This document shows, piece after piece, positions 1 through 9,673 of a DNA stretch of 45,145 nucleotides (its first letter is position 1; the number at the start of each line of letters is the position of its first letter). Both the position numbers and the translations under genes were made by a program. The DNA lies in assembly GCA_002928495.1 (NCBI GenBank), contig PERF01000006.1, forward strand, positions 1 to 45,145. Reading direction: 5' to 3'. The notes beneath the pieces are model-generated. The model made no database searches. It was not told where the DNA came from and saw only the letters and a list, made by a program, of their open reading frames with translations. This DNA is from Methylobacter sp. GTDB lineage: Bacteria > Pseudomonadota > Gammaproteobacteria > Methylococcales > Methylomonadaceae.

Positions 1-203
1 AGGTTTACTACGCCTTTTTCATAGGAAGGCACGTTCGGAATTCTGGATACCGGTTCCCAGCTGCGGATTTCCTGTACCCGTAATATCTCTACACCGTATT
101 CTTCATCACCGAGAGCAAAACTCAGGTATTGCTCCAGATTGTCCATGTTGATTTTGTCGCCGGAGTCGTACGGCTCATTTTCGAATTCTTTTAGCATGCT
201 CAT
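1..203 (-). CDS. cheW: CheW chemotaxis coupling protein (partial, C-terminus beyond window edge)
   Basis: The first 67 codons of a CheW-like protein are present and the rest lies beyond the window start. After a short acidic leader comes the segment YLSFALGDEEYGVEILRVQE followed by IPNVPSY, typical of the first beta-strands of a CheW SH3-like domain. CheW bridges methyl-accepting receptors to the CheA kinase on the inner face of the membrane. The ATG at 203 lies four bases after the cheA stop, so it is very likely co-transcribed and translationally coupled with cheA. A second in-frame ATG lies at 197. The family is clear, but the length and C-terminus cannot be judged. Confidence 0.85.
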   Translation of the reverse strand, partial: MSMLKEFENEPYDSGDKINMDNLEQYLSFALGDEEYGVEILRVQEIRSWEPVSRIPNVPSYEKGVVN

Positions 204-207
204 ATTC

Positions 208-2307
208 TCAACGGTTAGACAGGCGAACCAAGCCTGGAATATCCAAAATCAAAGCTACCGAACCATCGCCTAAAATGGTGGCACCCGATATGCCCTCCAC
301 TCTCCGATAATTGGCTTCCAGGGATTTAATCACCACTTGCTGCTGGCCGCGCAACTCGTCAACGAATAATCCGCAGCGCACGCCTTGCGCTTCCACAACC
401 ACAATGGTGCCTTCCGCCATTTTTGAAGCTTTACCGGATTTAACGCTAAAGATTTCGTTCATGCGGATAATCGGGATGTATTCGTTTCTAAGCCGAAACG
501 TTTCGCCTTTGCCGGCTACCCGGTTAAGCATTTTTTCGGTAATGTTGATGGATTCAACAATCGATACCAACGGCACGATGTAAGTCTCGTCACCCACGGC
601 TATGGATTGACCGTCCAGAATGGCCAGGGTCAGCGGCAGGTGTATCGCAAAGGTGGTACCTTTGCCCAATTCGGAGATGATTTCAATATTGCCGCCCAAG
701 GCCTGGATGTTTTTTCTGACCACATCCATGCCCACGCCACGGCCCGAGATGTCGGTCAACTTTTCCGCCGTGGAAAAACCCGGCATGAAAATCAATTCAT
801 AAGCTTGTTTGTCGGATAAATTGGCATTGGCATCGATCAAGCCTTTTTCCACTGCCTTGGCAACCAGTTTGCTGCGGTTCAGTCCGTGACCGTCGTCGGT
901 AATTTCAATCACGATATGGCCGCCGCGGTGGTAGGCCTTAAGCTCTATCGTGCCGGTTTCGGGCTTACCGGCGGCAACCCGTGCATCCGGCATTTCGATG
1001 CCGTGGTCCAAACTATTGCGGATTAAATGCACCAAGGGGTCGTTGATCAACTCAACCACGGCCTTATCGACTTCGGTATTTTCACCTACCAGTTTTAATT
1101 CGATTTTTTTGTTTAATTTGCTGCTGATATCGTGCACCAGCCGCGGGAACCGGCTAAATACAAAGCTGATCGGCAACATGCGGATATTCATTACGCTTTG
1201 CTGCAATTCCCGGGTATGGCGTTCGAGCTGGCTAAGACCACTTTTAAGCTGGCTGAGCTTGTCCATAGCGAAATGCTCGCCCACCAAACTCAACATGGAT
1301 TGGGTGATTACCAGCTCACCAACCATATTAATCAAGGTATCAATTTTAGAGGTATCAACCCGTATGGAGCTTGATGGCTTGATACTGTTGACTTTGGCAT
1401 CGTCTGCCGATGCGGCTTTAACGGCGGGGGCTTCCGGCACGACTTGTGGCGGCGCTGCCGGCAGTTCCGGCTCGGCCTGAGTAATGGTTTCCGCGATGAC
1501 CTCAGGCTCCGGCTCAGCATCGGCAGGTTGCGCTTTCGGGACTTTGGTGAACAATTGCGTCAGTTCCAGCTCGCAATCGCCTTTCACCCAATCGAAAATT
1601 TCATTGATGTCTTCTTCAGTCGCATTTCCGGTTAATTTTAGATCCCAGGAAATATGGCATTCTTCCGGTTCCAATTCGTAAAAATCGGGAATATCGTGGA
1701 CATTGGCAGCGGTATGCAACTCACCCAGTTCTGTTAGTTCTCTGAACAGGCGCACCGGGTCGTTACCGGTTTTCAGCATATCCATGTAGGGCGTCAAGGC
1801 TATAGACCAGCCATCCGGGATTGATTCAAATTCTTGCACGGGAGCCGCTTTTACAGCTGCCGGTTTAGCCGCTTCGGCTTTAGGCTGTGGCGCCGCAGTT
1901 GCAGCCGCTTCCGCAGCGCTGCCATTCAGCTCTACTTCCAGTGCCCGTTGGTGCTCGGCAACTTTGGCATCGTCCACGGCAAAATTTCCCTGTATGGCGG
2001 TCACCATTTCGCGCAAGCAATCGACCGATCCCAACAGCACATTGACCGCAGCCTGAGTCACTTTACGGCGCCCATCGCGCATTTCATCCAACAAGGTTTC
2101 CATGACATGGGTGAATTCGGCCACATTGGTAAAACCGAAAGTGCCGCTACCACCTTTAATCGAGTGCGCACCCCGGAAAATAACATTGATGGCTTCCGAA
2201 TCAATATCGCCCATGTCCAGGTTAAGTAGCCCGGATTCCATAGCCTCAAGCCCTTCGAAACATTCTTCGAAGAAAACCTGATGAAATTGCGCCATATCGA
2301 TAGACAT
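208..2307 (-). CDS. cheA: Chemotaxis histidine kinase CheA
   Basis: A 699-residue CheA. The N-terminal HPt domain carries the phosphorylated histidine in AHSIKGGSGTFGF (His48). An Ala/Pro/Glu-rich linker around residues 130-165 and a second one near 255-310 flank a central region that could bind CheY. A dimerisation domain begins near the segment SIRVDTSKIDTLINMVGELV. The ATPase domain shows the N box (VVELINDPLVHLIRNSLDHGIE) and the G boxes DDGHGL and GRGVGMDVV. A C-terminal CheW-like regulatory domain ends in LVRLSNR. CheA autophosphorylates in response to receptors and passes phosphate to CheY. It sits between cheY (34 bases upstream) and cheW (4 bases downstream). Length and motifs are normal. 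Confidence 0.95.
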   Translation of the reverse strand: MSIDMAQFHQVFFEECFEGLEAMESGLLNLDMGDIDSEAINVIFRGAHSIKGGSGTFGFTNVAEFTHVMETLLDEMRDGRRKVTQAAVNVLLGSVDCLREMVTAIQGNFAVDDAKVAEHQRALEVELNGSAAEAAATAAPQPKAEAAKPAAVKAAPVQEFESIPDGWSIALTPYMDMLKTGNDPVRLFRELTELGELHTAANVHDIPDFYELEPEECHISWDLKLTGNATEEDINEIFDWVKGDCELELTQLFTKVPKAQPADAEPEPEVIAETITQAEPELPAAPPQVVPEAPAVKAASADDAKVNSIKPSSSIRVDTSKIDTLINMVGELVITQSMLSLVGEHFAMDKLSQLKSGLSQLERHTRELQQSVMNIRMLPISFVFSRFPRLVHDISSKLNKKIELKLVGENTEVDKAVVELINDPLVHLIRNSLDHGIEMPDARVAAGKPETGTIELKAYHRGGHIVIEITDDGHGLNRSKLVAKAVEKGLIDANANLSDKQAYELIFMPGFSTAEKLTDISGRGVGMDVVRKNIQALGGNIEIISELGKGTTFAIHLPLTLAILDGQSIAVGDETYIVPLVSIVESINITEKMLNRVAGKGETFRLRNEYIPIIRMNEIFSVKSGKASKMAEGTIVVVEAQGVRCGLFVDELRGQQQVVIKSLEANYRRVEGISGATILGDGSVALILDIPGLVRLSNR

Positions 2308-2341
2308 AAAGTTACCTGCTCTGTTTAAAGGTGTTCCGGGA

Positions 2342-2704
2342 TCAGCCTAAAACTTTATTAAGCGTTTTCAGCAATTGGTCCGGGTTGAACGGCTTGACCA
2401 TCCACCCGGTTGCGCCAGCGTCTTTGCCGGCTTGCTTTTTTTCCGGGCCTGATTCGGTGGTAAGCATTAGCATCGGGGTAAATTTATAATTGGGCAGTTC
2501 CCGTAATTCCTTTATCAAGGTAATGCCGTCTTTATTCGGCATATTGACATCGGTCACCACACAATCGAATTGCTTTTGCTGGGCTTTATTTAAAGCGTCA
2601 ACACCGTCTTCCGCTTCTTCTACGTCGTATCCAGCACCTTTTAAAGTGAGCGATACCATTTTTCTCATCGATGCTGAATCATCAACTGCAAGAATACTTG
2701 CCAT
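2342..2704 (-). CDS. cheY: Chemotaxis response regulator CheY
   Basis: A 120-residue single-domain receiver. It has the acidic pair DD at residues 8-9, the phospho-acceptor Asp52 in VVTDVNMP, the conserved Thr82 in LMLTTES and Lys104 in MVKPFN. There is no output domain, so it acts as a diffusible CheY-type signal, probably to the flagellar switch or a similar target. The start is supported by a GGAGATAACA ribosome site just before the ATG. It leads the cheY-cheA-cheW operon. A TTGACA-like -35 box occurs on the minus strand at 2751-2746 but has no convincing -10 partner. Confidence 0.92.
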   Translation of the reverse strand: MASILAVDDSASMRKMVSLTLKGAGYDVEEAEDGVDALNKAQQKQFDCVVTDVNMPNKDGITLIKELRELPNYKFTPMLMLTTESGPEKKQAGKDAGATGWMVKPFNPDQLLKTLNKVLG

Positions 2705-2934
2705 TGTTATCTCCGGTTATTGCTTAGTTTTTAAACCTGAATAGTTGTCAACCTAAAATCACAACTAAGGCGCTGCCATTTCCACTAAGTCTAGTTCAAA
2801 TTTTTCAGTGGTAAAGTTGTCAAATATGTGATCCAGGTCAATTTTTTTTGAGAAACTGTTCGTAACTTGAGCGATAGCCGTTGTCTACAAACTTGTTTAA
2901 AATGTGGATCATTCAATTTATATCGGAGCTTTAC

Positions 2935-3168
2935 ATGAAAACTTTAGTCAAAATTTCCATAACGTTGTTTTTTTTCTCGGTAGCCGCGTGTTCATCTAAC
3001 CCAACTTTAAGTGAACAAATGGCTTCGCACGGCAAGCAATTGGTGGAAGAAGGCAATAAACAATGGGAAGAAGGCTCGAAAATGGTTGAAGAGGGTAAAG
3101 ACAAAGTTCAGCGCGGTAACCGGCTGCTTGAAGATGCCAAACATGTGGAACATGATCACAAAAAATAA
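2935..3168 (+). CDS. Small glycine-heptad lipoprotein, function unknown
   Basis: A 77-residue protein. The ATG at 2935 is preferred over the upstream one at 2881 because it follows a GGAG ribosome site and opens a lipoprotein signal peptide: Lys, a hydrophobic stretch, then the lipobox SVAAC with Cys19. The mature part is almost entirely 7-residue repeats of the form hydrophobic-E-E-G-x-K-x: VEEGNKQ, WEEGSKM, VEEGKDK, VQRGNRL, LEDAKHV (residues 37-71), with a weaker unit before them. The matching DNA (3043-3147) is a 21-base repeat. It is predicted to be exported and anchored to a membrane by lipid; S20-S21 after the Cys fit outer-membrane sorting. I do not recognise a named family. It is followed by the HD-GYP gene on the same strand. 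Confidence 0.75.
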   Translation: MKTLVKISITLFFFSVAACSSNPTLSEQMASHGKQLVEEGNKQWEEGSKMVEEGKDKVQRGNRLLEDAKHVEHDHKK

Positions 3169-3201
3169 TTTACGCTCAAAAATGGCAGCGCCGGTTTCAG
3201 G

Positions 3202-4466
3202 ATGAGTGATAACTTAGACTTACCACCCGCGACCAATTTGCTAAAAGTAACGGCGGGGATCTGAAACCCGGCATGTTTGTGGTAAAACTGGACCGACCTT
3301 GGCTTGAAACGACGTTTTTGTTTCAAGGCTTCGAAATCAAGAACCAGGATGATATTGATGCAATCAGGCAGCAGTGCCGTTTTGTTTATATCGATGCCGA
3401 CCGTCAGCGCAAAGAGCCGCTGGCGTTTGCCCGCAATACCGCTTATTCAAAAGGTTTGCTGGATAAAATCAAACCACCCGCAAACAAAAGCACGCTAGGC
3501 CGTGAAATCAAACAGGCGGAATATGTCCACAACAAAGCCAGCAGCCTGGTGCGCACGTTTATGCACGATATTCAGCTGGGACGGCCGATTGGAGTTGAAT
3601 TAGCGAAACAAGCCGTCGCTGAGTGCGTAGACAGTATTATCAATTCGCCTGACGCCTTGTTGCTGATGGCGCAACTTAAAAACAAAGATCAATATACCGC
3701 GCAGCATAGTATGAATGTCTGCATTTATGCCATTGCACTGGGACGGCATTTGAATATGAGCATCGATGCTTTAAGAAATCTGGGCTTATGCGGCATGATG
3801 CACGATATGGGCAAAATGTTCATCCCGCTGGAAATTTTGAACAAGCCGGGGAAATTCACACCCGATGAAGAGTTGGTTATGAATTCCCATCCCCAGCGTG
3901 GATGGAAATTATTGCAATCTACCCCAGGCATGTATCCGGGTGCGGTGGACGTGGCCTATAACCATCACGAACGCTTGGACGGCAAAGGTTATCCGCGCGG
4001 ACTTACCGATGCGCAAATCGGTTTTTTTACCCGCGTTGTGACCATAGCCGACTCTTACGATGCCATCAGTAGCGACCGGGTGTACCAAACCGGCCGTTCG
4101 CATTTGGAAAGCATTAAAATTCTCAACGATATTTCCGGAATGCATTTGGATGCCGGTTTAACCATCCGTTTTATCGAATGTGTTGGTATTTATCCAGCTG
4201 GTAGTATTGTCGAAATGAGCAATGGTGAAGTGGCGCTGGTGGTTGAAGTCAATCCCAAAGCTAAAATCCGCCCCAAAGTGTTATTGCTGAAAGATGCCGA
4301 TAAAAAACCTTGTCAGGAAAAACTGCTGGATCTTACCAAAATGGAACTCGATGCCAGCGGCCAGCGTTACACCATCAAAAACGTGGTCCGCCCTGACGTG
4401 TATGGCATTAATCTTTTAGACTACTACAACCGCGGCACTTTAATTGCCAAACTGACCGAAGCTTGA
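3202..4466 (+). CDS. HD-GYP cyclic-di-GMP phosphodiesterase with DUF3391 N-terminus (apparent frameshift near start)
   Basis: An uninterrupted frame from the ATG at 3273 gives 397 residues. A DUF3391-type N-terminal domain (FVVKLDRPWLETTFLFQGF) is followed by an HD-GYP domain with HD at residues 177-178 (MMHDMGK) and the GYP signature HHERLDGKGYP at 231-241. HD-GYP proteins hydrolyse c-di-GMP. The start at 3273 has no ribosome site, and the codons before it read DLKPG, which normally belongs to this family's N-terminus. An ATG at 3202 reads MSDNLDLPPATNLLKVTAG and then hits a stop. One extra G in the GGGG run at 3255-3258 would join the two frames into a 421-residue protein. I therefore annotate from 3202 with a suspected one-base deletion. 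If the sequence is correct, the start is 3273. Confidence 0.85.
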
Positions 4467-4637
4467 TCAGCCCTGTTTCGAATAGTTTAAGAGTTGTGCT
4501 GAATTGGAATCAGGTTTAGCTAGCCGGTGTTAAAGTGCTCTATAACTATTTTTATTCTGCCCGTTAACCGACAAGTTAAACCCAAAATAATCATTGCACG
4601 GCTTATTTCATTTGAAAATTTTTAATATTTCCGAACA

Positions 4638-5498
4638 GTGTCAAACTATTGCATAGTCTATTGGTTAATTTTATTTATCCCAAGCTTACCGGTAAAAGCG
4701 GATACGCAAATTGTTTATTGGCACCGCTTGCAGGATAATCCGGCCGCTTTCCAAATATTACAACTGGCGCTGGATAAAACCGCTAAGAAGTTCGGAACTT
4801 ATGCGTTAATCCCTTCAGAATCCATGGAACAAGAGCGGGCCGAACTGGAATTACAAAACGGCCGGCTTGATATCGCCAACTTTGCGCCCGACACGGCACG
4901 CGAAGCCTTGCTGGAACCGGTTCGCATCCCGGTTACCCAAGGCTTATTGGGCTATCGGGTCTGTTTGATTAAAACAGGCAGCCAACATCTTTTTGACCCA
5001 GTGCAAACGCTATCCGGCTGGCGGGAAAATAATTTAACCATAGGCCAGGAAACCGGCTGGCCCGACACGGAAATCCTTGAGGCGAACCAGCTGAAAGTAG
5101 TCAAAGTACCCAAATATCCGTTACTGTTTACCATGCTTGATCAAGGCCGCTTCGATTGTTTCTCTCGAAGTATTTCGGAAGTGGCCGAAGAATTGAATGC
5201 TCACCCCGAACTGGAGTTAGAAAAAAATCTGCTGTTGGTTTACCGATTGCCGACTTTTTTCTTTTTCAAAAAAACTGATAAAACCTTGGCCAAGCGCTTA
5301 CACCAAGGGCTGCAATCAGCATACAAGGATGGTTCCATCAGTGCTTTGATCAAAGACTATTACCGTAACCAGTTCGAGACTATGGGCATAGCCCAAAGAA
5401 GGGTTTTATATTTGGAGAATCCATTGCTGACCCGCCCTACCCGCGAGGCGCTTGAACATTTTCAATATTGGCTGGAAATAAAAGAATTTCAGCCATGA
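4638..5498 (+). CDS. Periplasmic solute-binding protein (type II PBP fold), probable sensor partner
   Basis: A 286-residue exported protein. The GTG at 4638 opens a hydrophobic leader ending in PVKA before DTQIVYW, so a signal peptide cut near residue 21 is likely. A stop at 4623 excludes longer versions, and no ribosome site is clear. The body resembles family-3-type extracellular binding proteins: GQETGWPDTEILEANQL, a MLDQGRFDCFSRS segment and the C-terminal RRVLYLENPLL. No permease or ATPase genes are adjacent. Its TGA overlaps the ATG of a histidine kinase by four bases, so I infer that it presents a ligand to that kinase rather than serving an importer. The ligand cannot be read from the sequence. 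Confidence 0.72.
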   Translation: MSNYCIVYWLILFIPSLPVKADTQIVYWHRLQDNPAAFQILQLALDKTAKKFGTYALIPSESMEQERAELELQNGRLDIANFAPDTAREALLEPVRIPVTQGLLGYRVCLIKTGSQHLFDPVQTLSGWRENNLTIGQETGWPDTEILEANQLKVVKVPKYPLLFTMLDQGRFDCFSRSISEVAEELNAHPELELEKNLLLVYRLPTFFFFKKTDKTLAKRLHQGLQSAYKDGSISALIKDYYRNQFETMGIAQRRVLYLENPLLTRPTREALEHFQYWLEIKEFQP

Positions 5499-6943
5499 AA
5501 TTAGCTGTTTTATATCACTCTCCGTTAGCAAAGCGTATGGCTTTGCGCGTACTTCAGTTTGCGGCGCTGGTCGCGATGTTAATAACGCTTTTGGAGGTGG
5601 GTTTTTTTTACCAAAGCGCGCGGGTAAAACTGGAACACGAAATCATCAATTTGGGCGAAAGCCGGGTTGTCAGTTTAGCTGCCGGGTGCTGGAACGTCGA
5701 TTACGAACAAATCGACATTATTCTCAAGGAAATGGCGCAAAACAACAGTGTTTCGTACATCACCTTAATCACCGACAACGGCAAAGTATTTACCAAAGGA
5801 CAACCCGTAGAACCCGGTTTATCAGTATTTACCTACAAAAAGCCCTTACGCTTTGCAATTAACGGACAAAGCCATGATGTCGGTGAATTGCAGATAGGCG
5901 CAAATTGGCTGGCTGAGTTTAATACCCGAAATTTTGCCGTGCTGGCTATTTCTGAAGTTGTTAAAATTTTACTTATCGCTGTCATTGTTACTTTAATCGT
6001 TTACCGGGGCGCTGTACGTCATTTATTGGTGATTTCCGAGTATTTACGGCAAGTCAGATTGGACCGGGAATTCATCCCGTTAAGCCTGGACAAGCAGGTA
6101 ACCGGTAAAACCGGGGATGAATTGGACCTCATTGCGGGAAACTTAAATCAATTACTGACAACCTTACAATCTACTTTAGCCGATTTGAACCGGCATAGAG
6201 CGGAATTGGAAATGCTGGTGGACGAGCGAACAGCCGAATATTTGGCGGCTAAAAATCAAGCCCAACTAGCCAGTCTGGCCAAGACGACTTTTTTAGCGCA
6301 CATGGCGCACGAATTAAGAAACCCGTTAACTGCCATTACCGGATACGCCGAATTGCTGCAAAAGCAGCTGGGAGTGAGCACGCTGGCCCACTATGCCGGG
6401 ATGATTATCAAAGCCGGCGACCATCAATTGGCACTGATTAACGAATCCTTGGATATTGCCAAAATCGAATCCGGGGTTATCGAGCTTAACCCGCAAAAGT
6501 TTGGGCTTAATGATTTAATCGCCGAGTGTATTTTGCTTAATCAGCCGCAAGCCACGGAACGGGATGTCAGCATTGCCAGCCAGCTAAGCCGCGATTATTT
6601 GCTGTTTAGCGACCGTTTTAAACTCAAACAAGTGCTGTTGAATTTAATATCCAACGCTATCAAATACAACCGCGACCAGGGACGTGTCGAGATTGAGACC
6701 CAAGAAGCCGGAAACTTCCTGAAAATTTCAATCCGGGATACCGGTAAAGGCATGGATAGCGAGCAGCAAAAGCTGTTATTTCAACCCTTTGAGCGTGTGG
6801 GCGCGGAAAAAACCGGCGTTTCAGGTACCGGCATCGGTTTGGTCATTTGCCGGCAATTGATCGAAAAGATGGGCGGTGAACTGGGTTTTCAAAGCATCGC
6901 CGGCAAAGGCAGCTGCTTTTGGCTGACTTTACCTGTACAGTAG
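5495..6943 (+). CDS. Membrane sensor histidine kinase
   Basis: A 482-residue kinase starting at the ATG that overlaps the stop of the binding-protein gene (ATGA). A first membrane segment lies near residues 18-39 and a second near 148-170. They enclose a periplasmic domain of about 105 residues that I cannot assign. A short linker and coiled coil (about 205-255) lead to the HisKA domain with HMAHELRNPL (His272). The HATPase domain has the N box (NLISNAIKYN) and the G boxes DTGKGM and GTGIGL. It lacks a receiver domain, and no response regulator gene is adjacent, so its target is elsewhere. An upstream in-frame TTG at 5468 would add nine residues, but the ATGA overlap is more plausible. Confidence 0.85.
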   Translation: MKLAVLYHSPLAKRMALRVLQFAALVAMLITLLEVGFFYQSARVKLEHEIINLGESRVVSLAAGCWNVDYEQIDIILKEMAQNNSVSYITLITDNGKVFTKGQPVEPGLSVFTYKKPLRFAINGQSHDVGELQIGANWLAEFNTRNFAVLAISEVVKILLIAVIVTLIVYRGAVRHLLVISEYLRQVRLDREFIPLSLDKQVTGKTGDELDLIAGNLNQLLTTLQSTLADLNRHRAELEMLVDERTAEYLAAKNQAQLASLAKTTFLAHMAHELRNPLTAITGYAELLQKQLGVSTLAHYAGMIIKAGDHQLALINESLDIAKIESGVIELNPQKFGLNDLIAECILLNQPQATERDVSIASQLSRDYLLFSDRFKLKQVLLNLISNAIKYNRDQGRVEIETQEAGNFLKISIRDTGKGMDSEQQKLLFQPFERVGAEKTGVSGTGIGLVICRQLIEKMGGELGFQSIAGKGSCFWLTLPVQ

Positions 6944-6963
6944 TATCTGCTGTCTCATCGGGT

Positions 6964-7530
6964 TTAATCTAAAGCCAATGCGCCGGGCAGAAAAAACTCA
7001 CTAACCAGTAAAGGCTGTTGGCGGGCAATCAGATAACAGGTTCTTCTTCCCAAGACCTTATTTTCGATATTAGCCAGTTGTCCGGCCTTGGCAGTCCACG
7101 ACAATGGTTTTACAGAGCATAGATCTAATTGTTGCCGGGCAAGATCGGGATAAGCAAAAATCACCTCGCCCAAGGGCCGGTCACCCAGGCTGGATAAAGT
7201 GTTGGCCGCTACCATCATCGTGCTGTCCGGAATAACGGTGCGGGCTAGAATCAGCGGTACGTTGCCGGCAATGAGCATAACTTCGCGGACTAGCTGCCGG
7301 GTCTGCGGCGCAAGCCCTAGCAGTCGGTTTTCTGAGAAAAAAGGTTTGCTGTAATGTTGATGCAACACCTTGACTTTTACGCTATCGCCGTAGAAGCTGC
7401 GCAAGCGTTGGGTTAACGAACCGGCTTCATAAATCCATGAGCGCGCCGCCGAAGGAAGCTGCTGTGGCAATCCCGCCCGGTTTGCGTGCCAGACAGGTTC
7501 TTTTACAAATAAAAAACTTCTTTCCCGCAA
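6964..7530 (-). CDS. ubiC: Chorismate pyruvate-lyase UbiC
   Basis: A 188-residue protein that fits UbiC, the cytosolic enzyme that splits chorismate into 4-hydroxybenzoate and pyruvate, the first committed step of ubiquinone synthesis. Visible family features are WIYEAGSLTQRL, a REVMLIAGNVPLILARTVIP core, LGDRPLGEVIF, and the C-terminal LVSEFFLPGALAL. The start is a TTG at 7530. It is supported by a GAGG ribosome site about eight bases upstream that lies inside the last codons of recG, so translation is probably coupled to recG. It converges with the histidine kinase gene, with 20 bases between them. Confidence 0.88.
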   Translation of the reverse strand: MRERSFLFVKEPVWHANRAGLPQQLPSAARSWIYEAGSLTQRLRSFYGDSVKVKVLHQHYSKPFFSENRLLGLAPQTRQLVREVMLIAGNVPLILARTVIPDSTMMVAANTLSSLGDRPLGEVIFAYPDLARQQLDLCSVKPLSWTAKAGQLANIENKVLGRRTCYLIARQQPLLVSEFFLPGALALD

Positions 7531-7533
7531 ACT

Positions 7534-9622
7534 TTATACCTCGGCGTAACGGGTGAGCTGGCCCAGCCAGCGCTCTATCAAAGGTTGCACGCTTTGCGGC
7601 CAGTCCCGGAGCATAAGCGCACCGGCTTGTTGTACGTTGTCCAAGAGTTCGGCATCGCGCGATAAATCGGCGATTTTGAATTGCACGGCACCGGTTTGGC
7701 GGGTTCCCATCACCTCCCCTGGCCCCCTGAGTTGCAAATCCTTTTCAGCGATTTCAAAACCGTCATTGCTGTCGCGTAGGATGCCCAAGCGGTGTTTGGC
7801 CGGGTCGGACAAGGGCGGTTGGTACAATAACAGGCATAGCTGTCGGCTTGACCCCTGCCTACCCGGCCGCGCAGCTGATGTAACTGGGATAGCCCCAAGC
7901 GTTCGGGATTTTCTATGATCATTAAGCTGGCATTGGCAACATCCACGCCGACTTCAATCACCGTTGTCGCTACCAACAAATCCAGTTTGTGTTGTTTAAA
8001 TGCTTGCATTACTTGATCTTTTTCGGAGTTTTTCAAGCGGCCGTGAATCAAGCCAATTCTGATGTCAGGTAAAGCCAGCCGAAGATTTTCCGCGGTTTGC
8101 TCGGCGGCTTCGCATTGAAGCTGCGGCGATTCTTCGATTAATGTGCAAACCCAGTAAGCTTGTTTGCGTTGGCCGACCCAGCCGGCAATTCTGTCAATAA
8201 CCTCCTGACGCCGTTCGGAAGGCAGCACGCTGGTGACTACCGGTTTTCTGCCGGGAGGCAATTCGTCAATGATGGACAGATCCAAATCCGCATATTGCAA
8301 CATGGCCAGCGTTCGGGGAATTGGCGTAGCGGTCATCACCAACTGGTGCGGGCGAAAATTCTGTTTTTGACCTTTACTACGCAAAGCCATGCGCTGGTGC
8401 ACGCCGAAGCGGTGTTGTTCGTCTATGATGATCAATCCCAAGTTGCGGAAAATAACGTTGTCTTGAAACAAGGCATGGGTACCAATAACAATGCCTGCAC
8501 TCCCATCGGCTAAAGCCTGTAAAACCTGTTGCCTTGGCTGGCCTTTTAATTGCCCGGTTAAAAACAGGATTTGGGTTTGTACTTCCGCCAGCCAGTTGTT
8601 GAAATTTTTAAAATGCTGTTCCGCCAATAACTCTGTAGGCGCCATCACGGCCACTTGATAGCCGTTACTCAAAGCCAATAGGGCCGCATACGCCGCAACC
8701 ACGGTTTTGCCCGAGCCTACATCGCCTTGTACCAAACGCATCATCGGTTTTGTGGTAGTGCAATCGGATTCGATTTCGGCTATCACCCGCTTTTGTGCCT
8801 GGGTAAGCTGAAACGGTAAAACCGTTAAAAAATGTTGTGCTAAGGGATTAACCGTTCTAAATTGGGGCGCCGACCAAGTCGCATTGATTTGCTTGGTTTG
8901 CTGTAGACTCAGGTAATGTGCCAGCAGCTCTTCAAATGCCAGCCGTTTAAGTGCGGGTAGCTTTCCTTCGTGCAAAGCAGCGACATCAATTCCCTCGTCC
9001 GGGGCGTGAACGCTGGACAAGGCATCGGCAAGCTTGGGATATTCGAATTTGGCGAGCAGCGGCTCCGGCAGCCAATCCGGCAATTCCGCAGGGTTATTTA
9101 GCGCCGTCGCTAAAGCCTGCCGGATAATTTTTCGTAAAGTTTTTTGCCGTATACCTTCTGTCAGCGGATAAACCGGGGTCAATTTGGTTTCCGTTATCGA
9201 TTCCGCCAAATCCTGGAGAATGCGGTATTCGGATGCATCATTTCCAAGCCCATATAGCCTTGGCGAACTTCACCATAACAACTGATATGCGTACCAGGCT
9301 TAAAAGTTTTAAACTGGCTGGCGCTAAAATGGAAAAATCTTAAATTAATAAACCCGGTCCCGTCGGTAATCCGGCAGATCAGGCTTTTTCTGCCTTTACC
9401 GGAAATATCCGCAATTTGAATGGTGCCTTTAATCAAAACCTGGTTTTCCGGTGACAATGCACCAATGGCCGAAAACCGGGTACGGTCTTCATACCGATGC
9501 GGCAAATGAAAAACCAAATCCTGAATGGTAACCAGACCGAGTTTCTTTAAATGATTGGCCGTTTGTGTGCCTATACCCGGCAAAAGGGTGATAGGTTGAG
9601 TTAATGCCGTGAAGCCGGTCAT
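7534..9622 (-). CDS. recG: ATP-dependent DNA helicase RecG (two apparent single-base deletions)
   Basis: RecG remodels stalled replication forks and Holliday junctions. The gene is split over three frames: the wedge-domain start (MTGFTALTQPITLLPGIG), the helicase core (Walker A GDVGSGKT, DEQH box, TATPIPRTLAM, QLRGRVGRG), and the C-terminal piece (FEIAEKDLQLRGPGEVMGTRQTG). One base is missing near 9230: adding a G turns HPNTAF into HPEYRILQDLAES. Another is missing near 7830: adding a T turns CYCTNRP into CLLYQPPLSDP. With both restored the protein is 696 residues, very close to E. coli RecG (693). The ATG at 9622, behind an AGGA site, is preferred over 9646. Conservation through both breaks argues for sequence error or very recent damage. 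It lies in the usual spoT-recG neighbourhood. Confidence 0.9.
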
Positions 9623-9673
9623 AGAAAAATTTTCCTGCCGGCCCATTGCTGTTTGAATCGGCGAGACCGGTGA

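Noticed and set aside
950-1480. Long plus-strand reading frame opposite cheA (176 codons)
   Set aside because: It lies entirely antisense to a well-supported cheA, has low-complexity Ser/Leu-rich sequence and no ribosome site. It is a frame shadow.
7534-9646. Three separate proteins in the recG region
   Set aside because: The three frames carry successive RecG domains in the right order and join with one added base at each break, so they are one gene.
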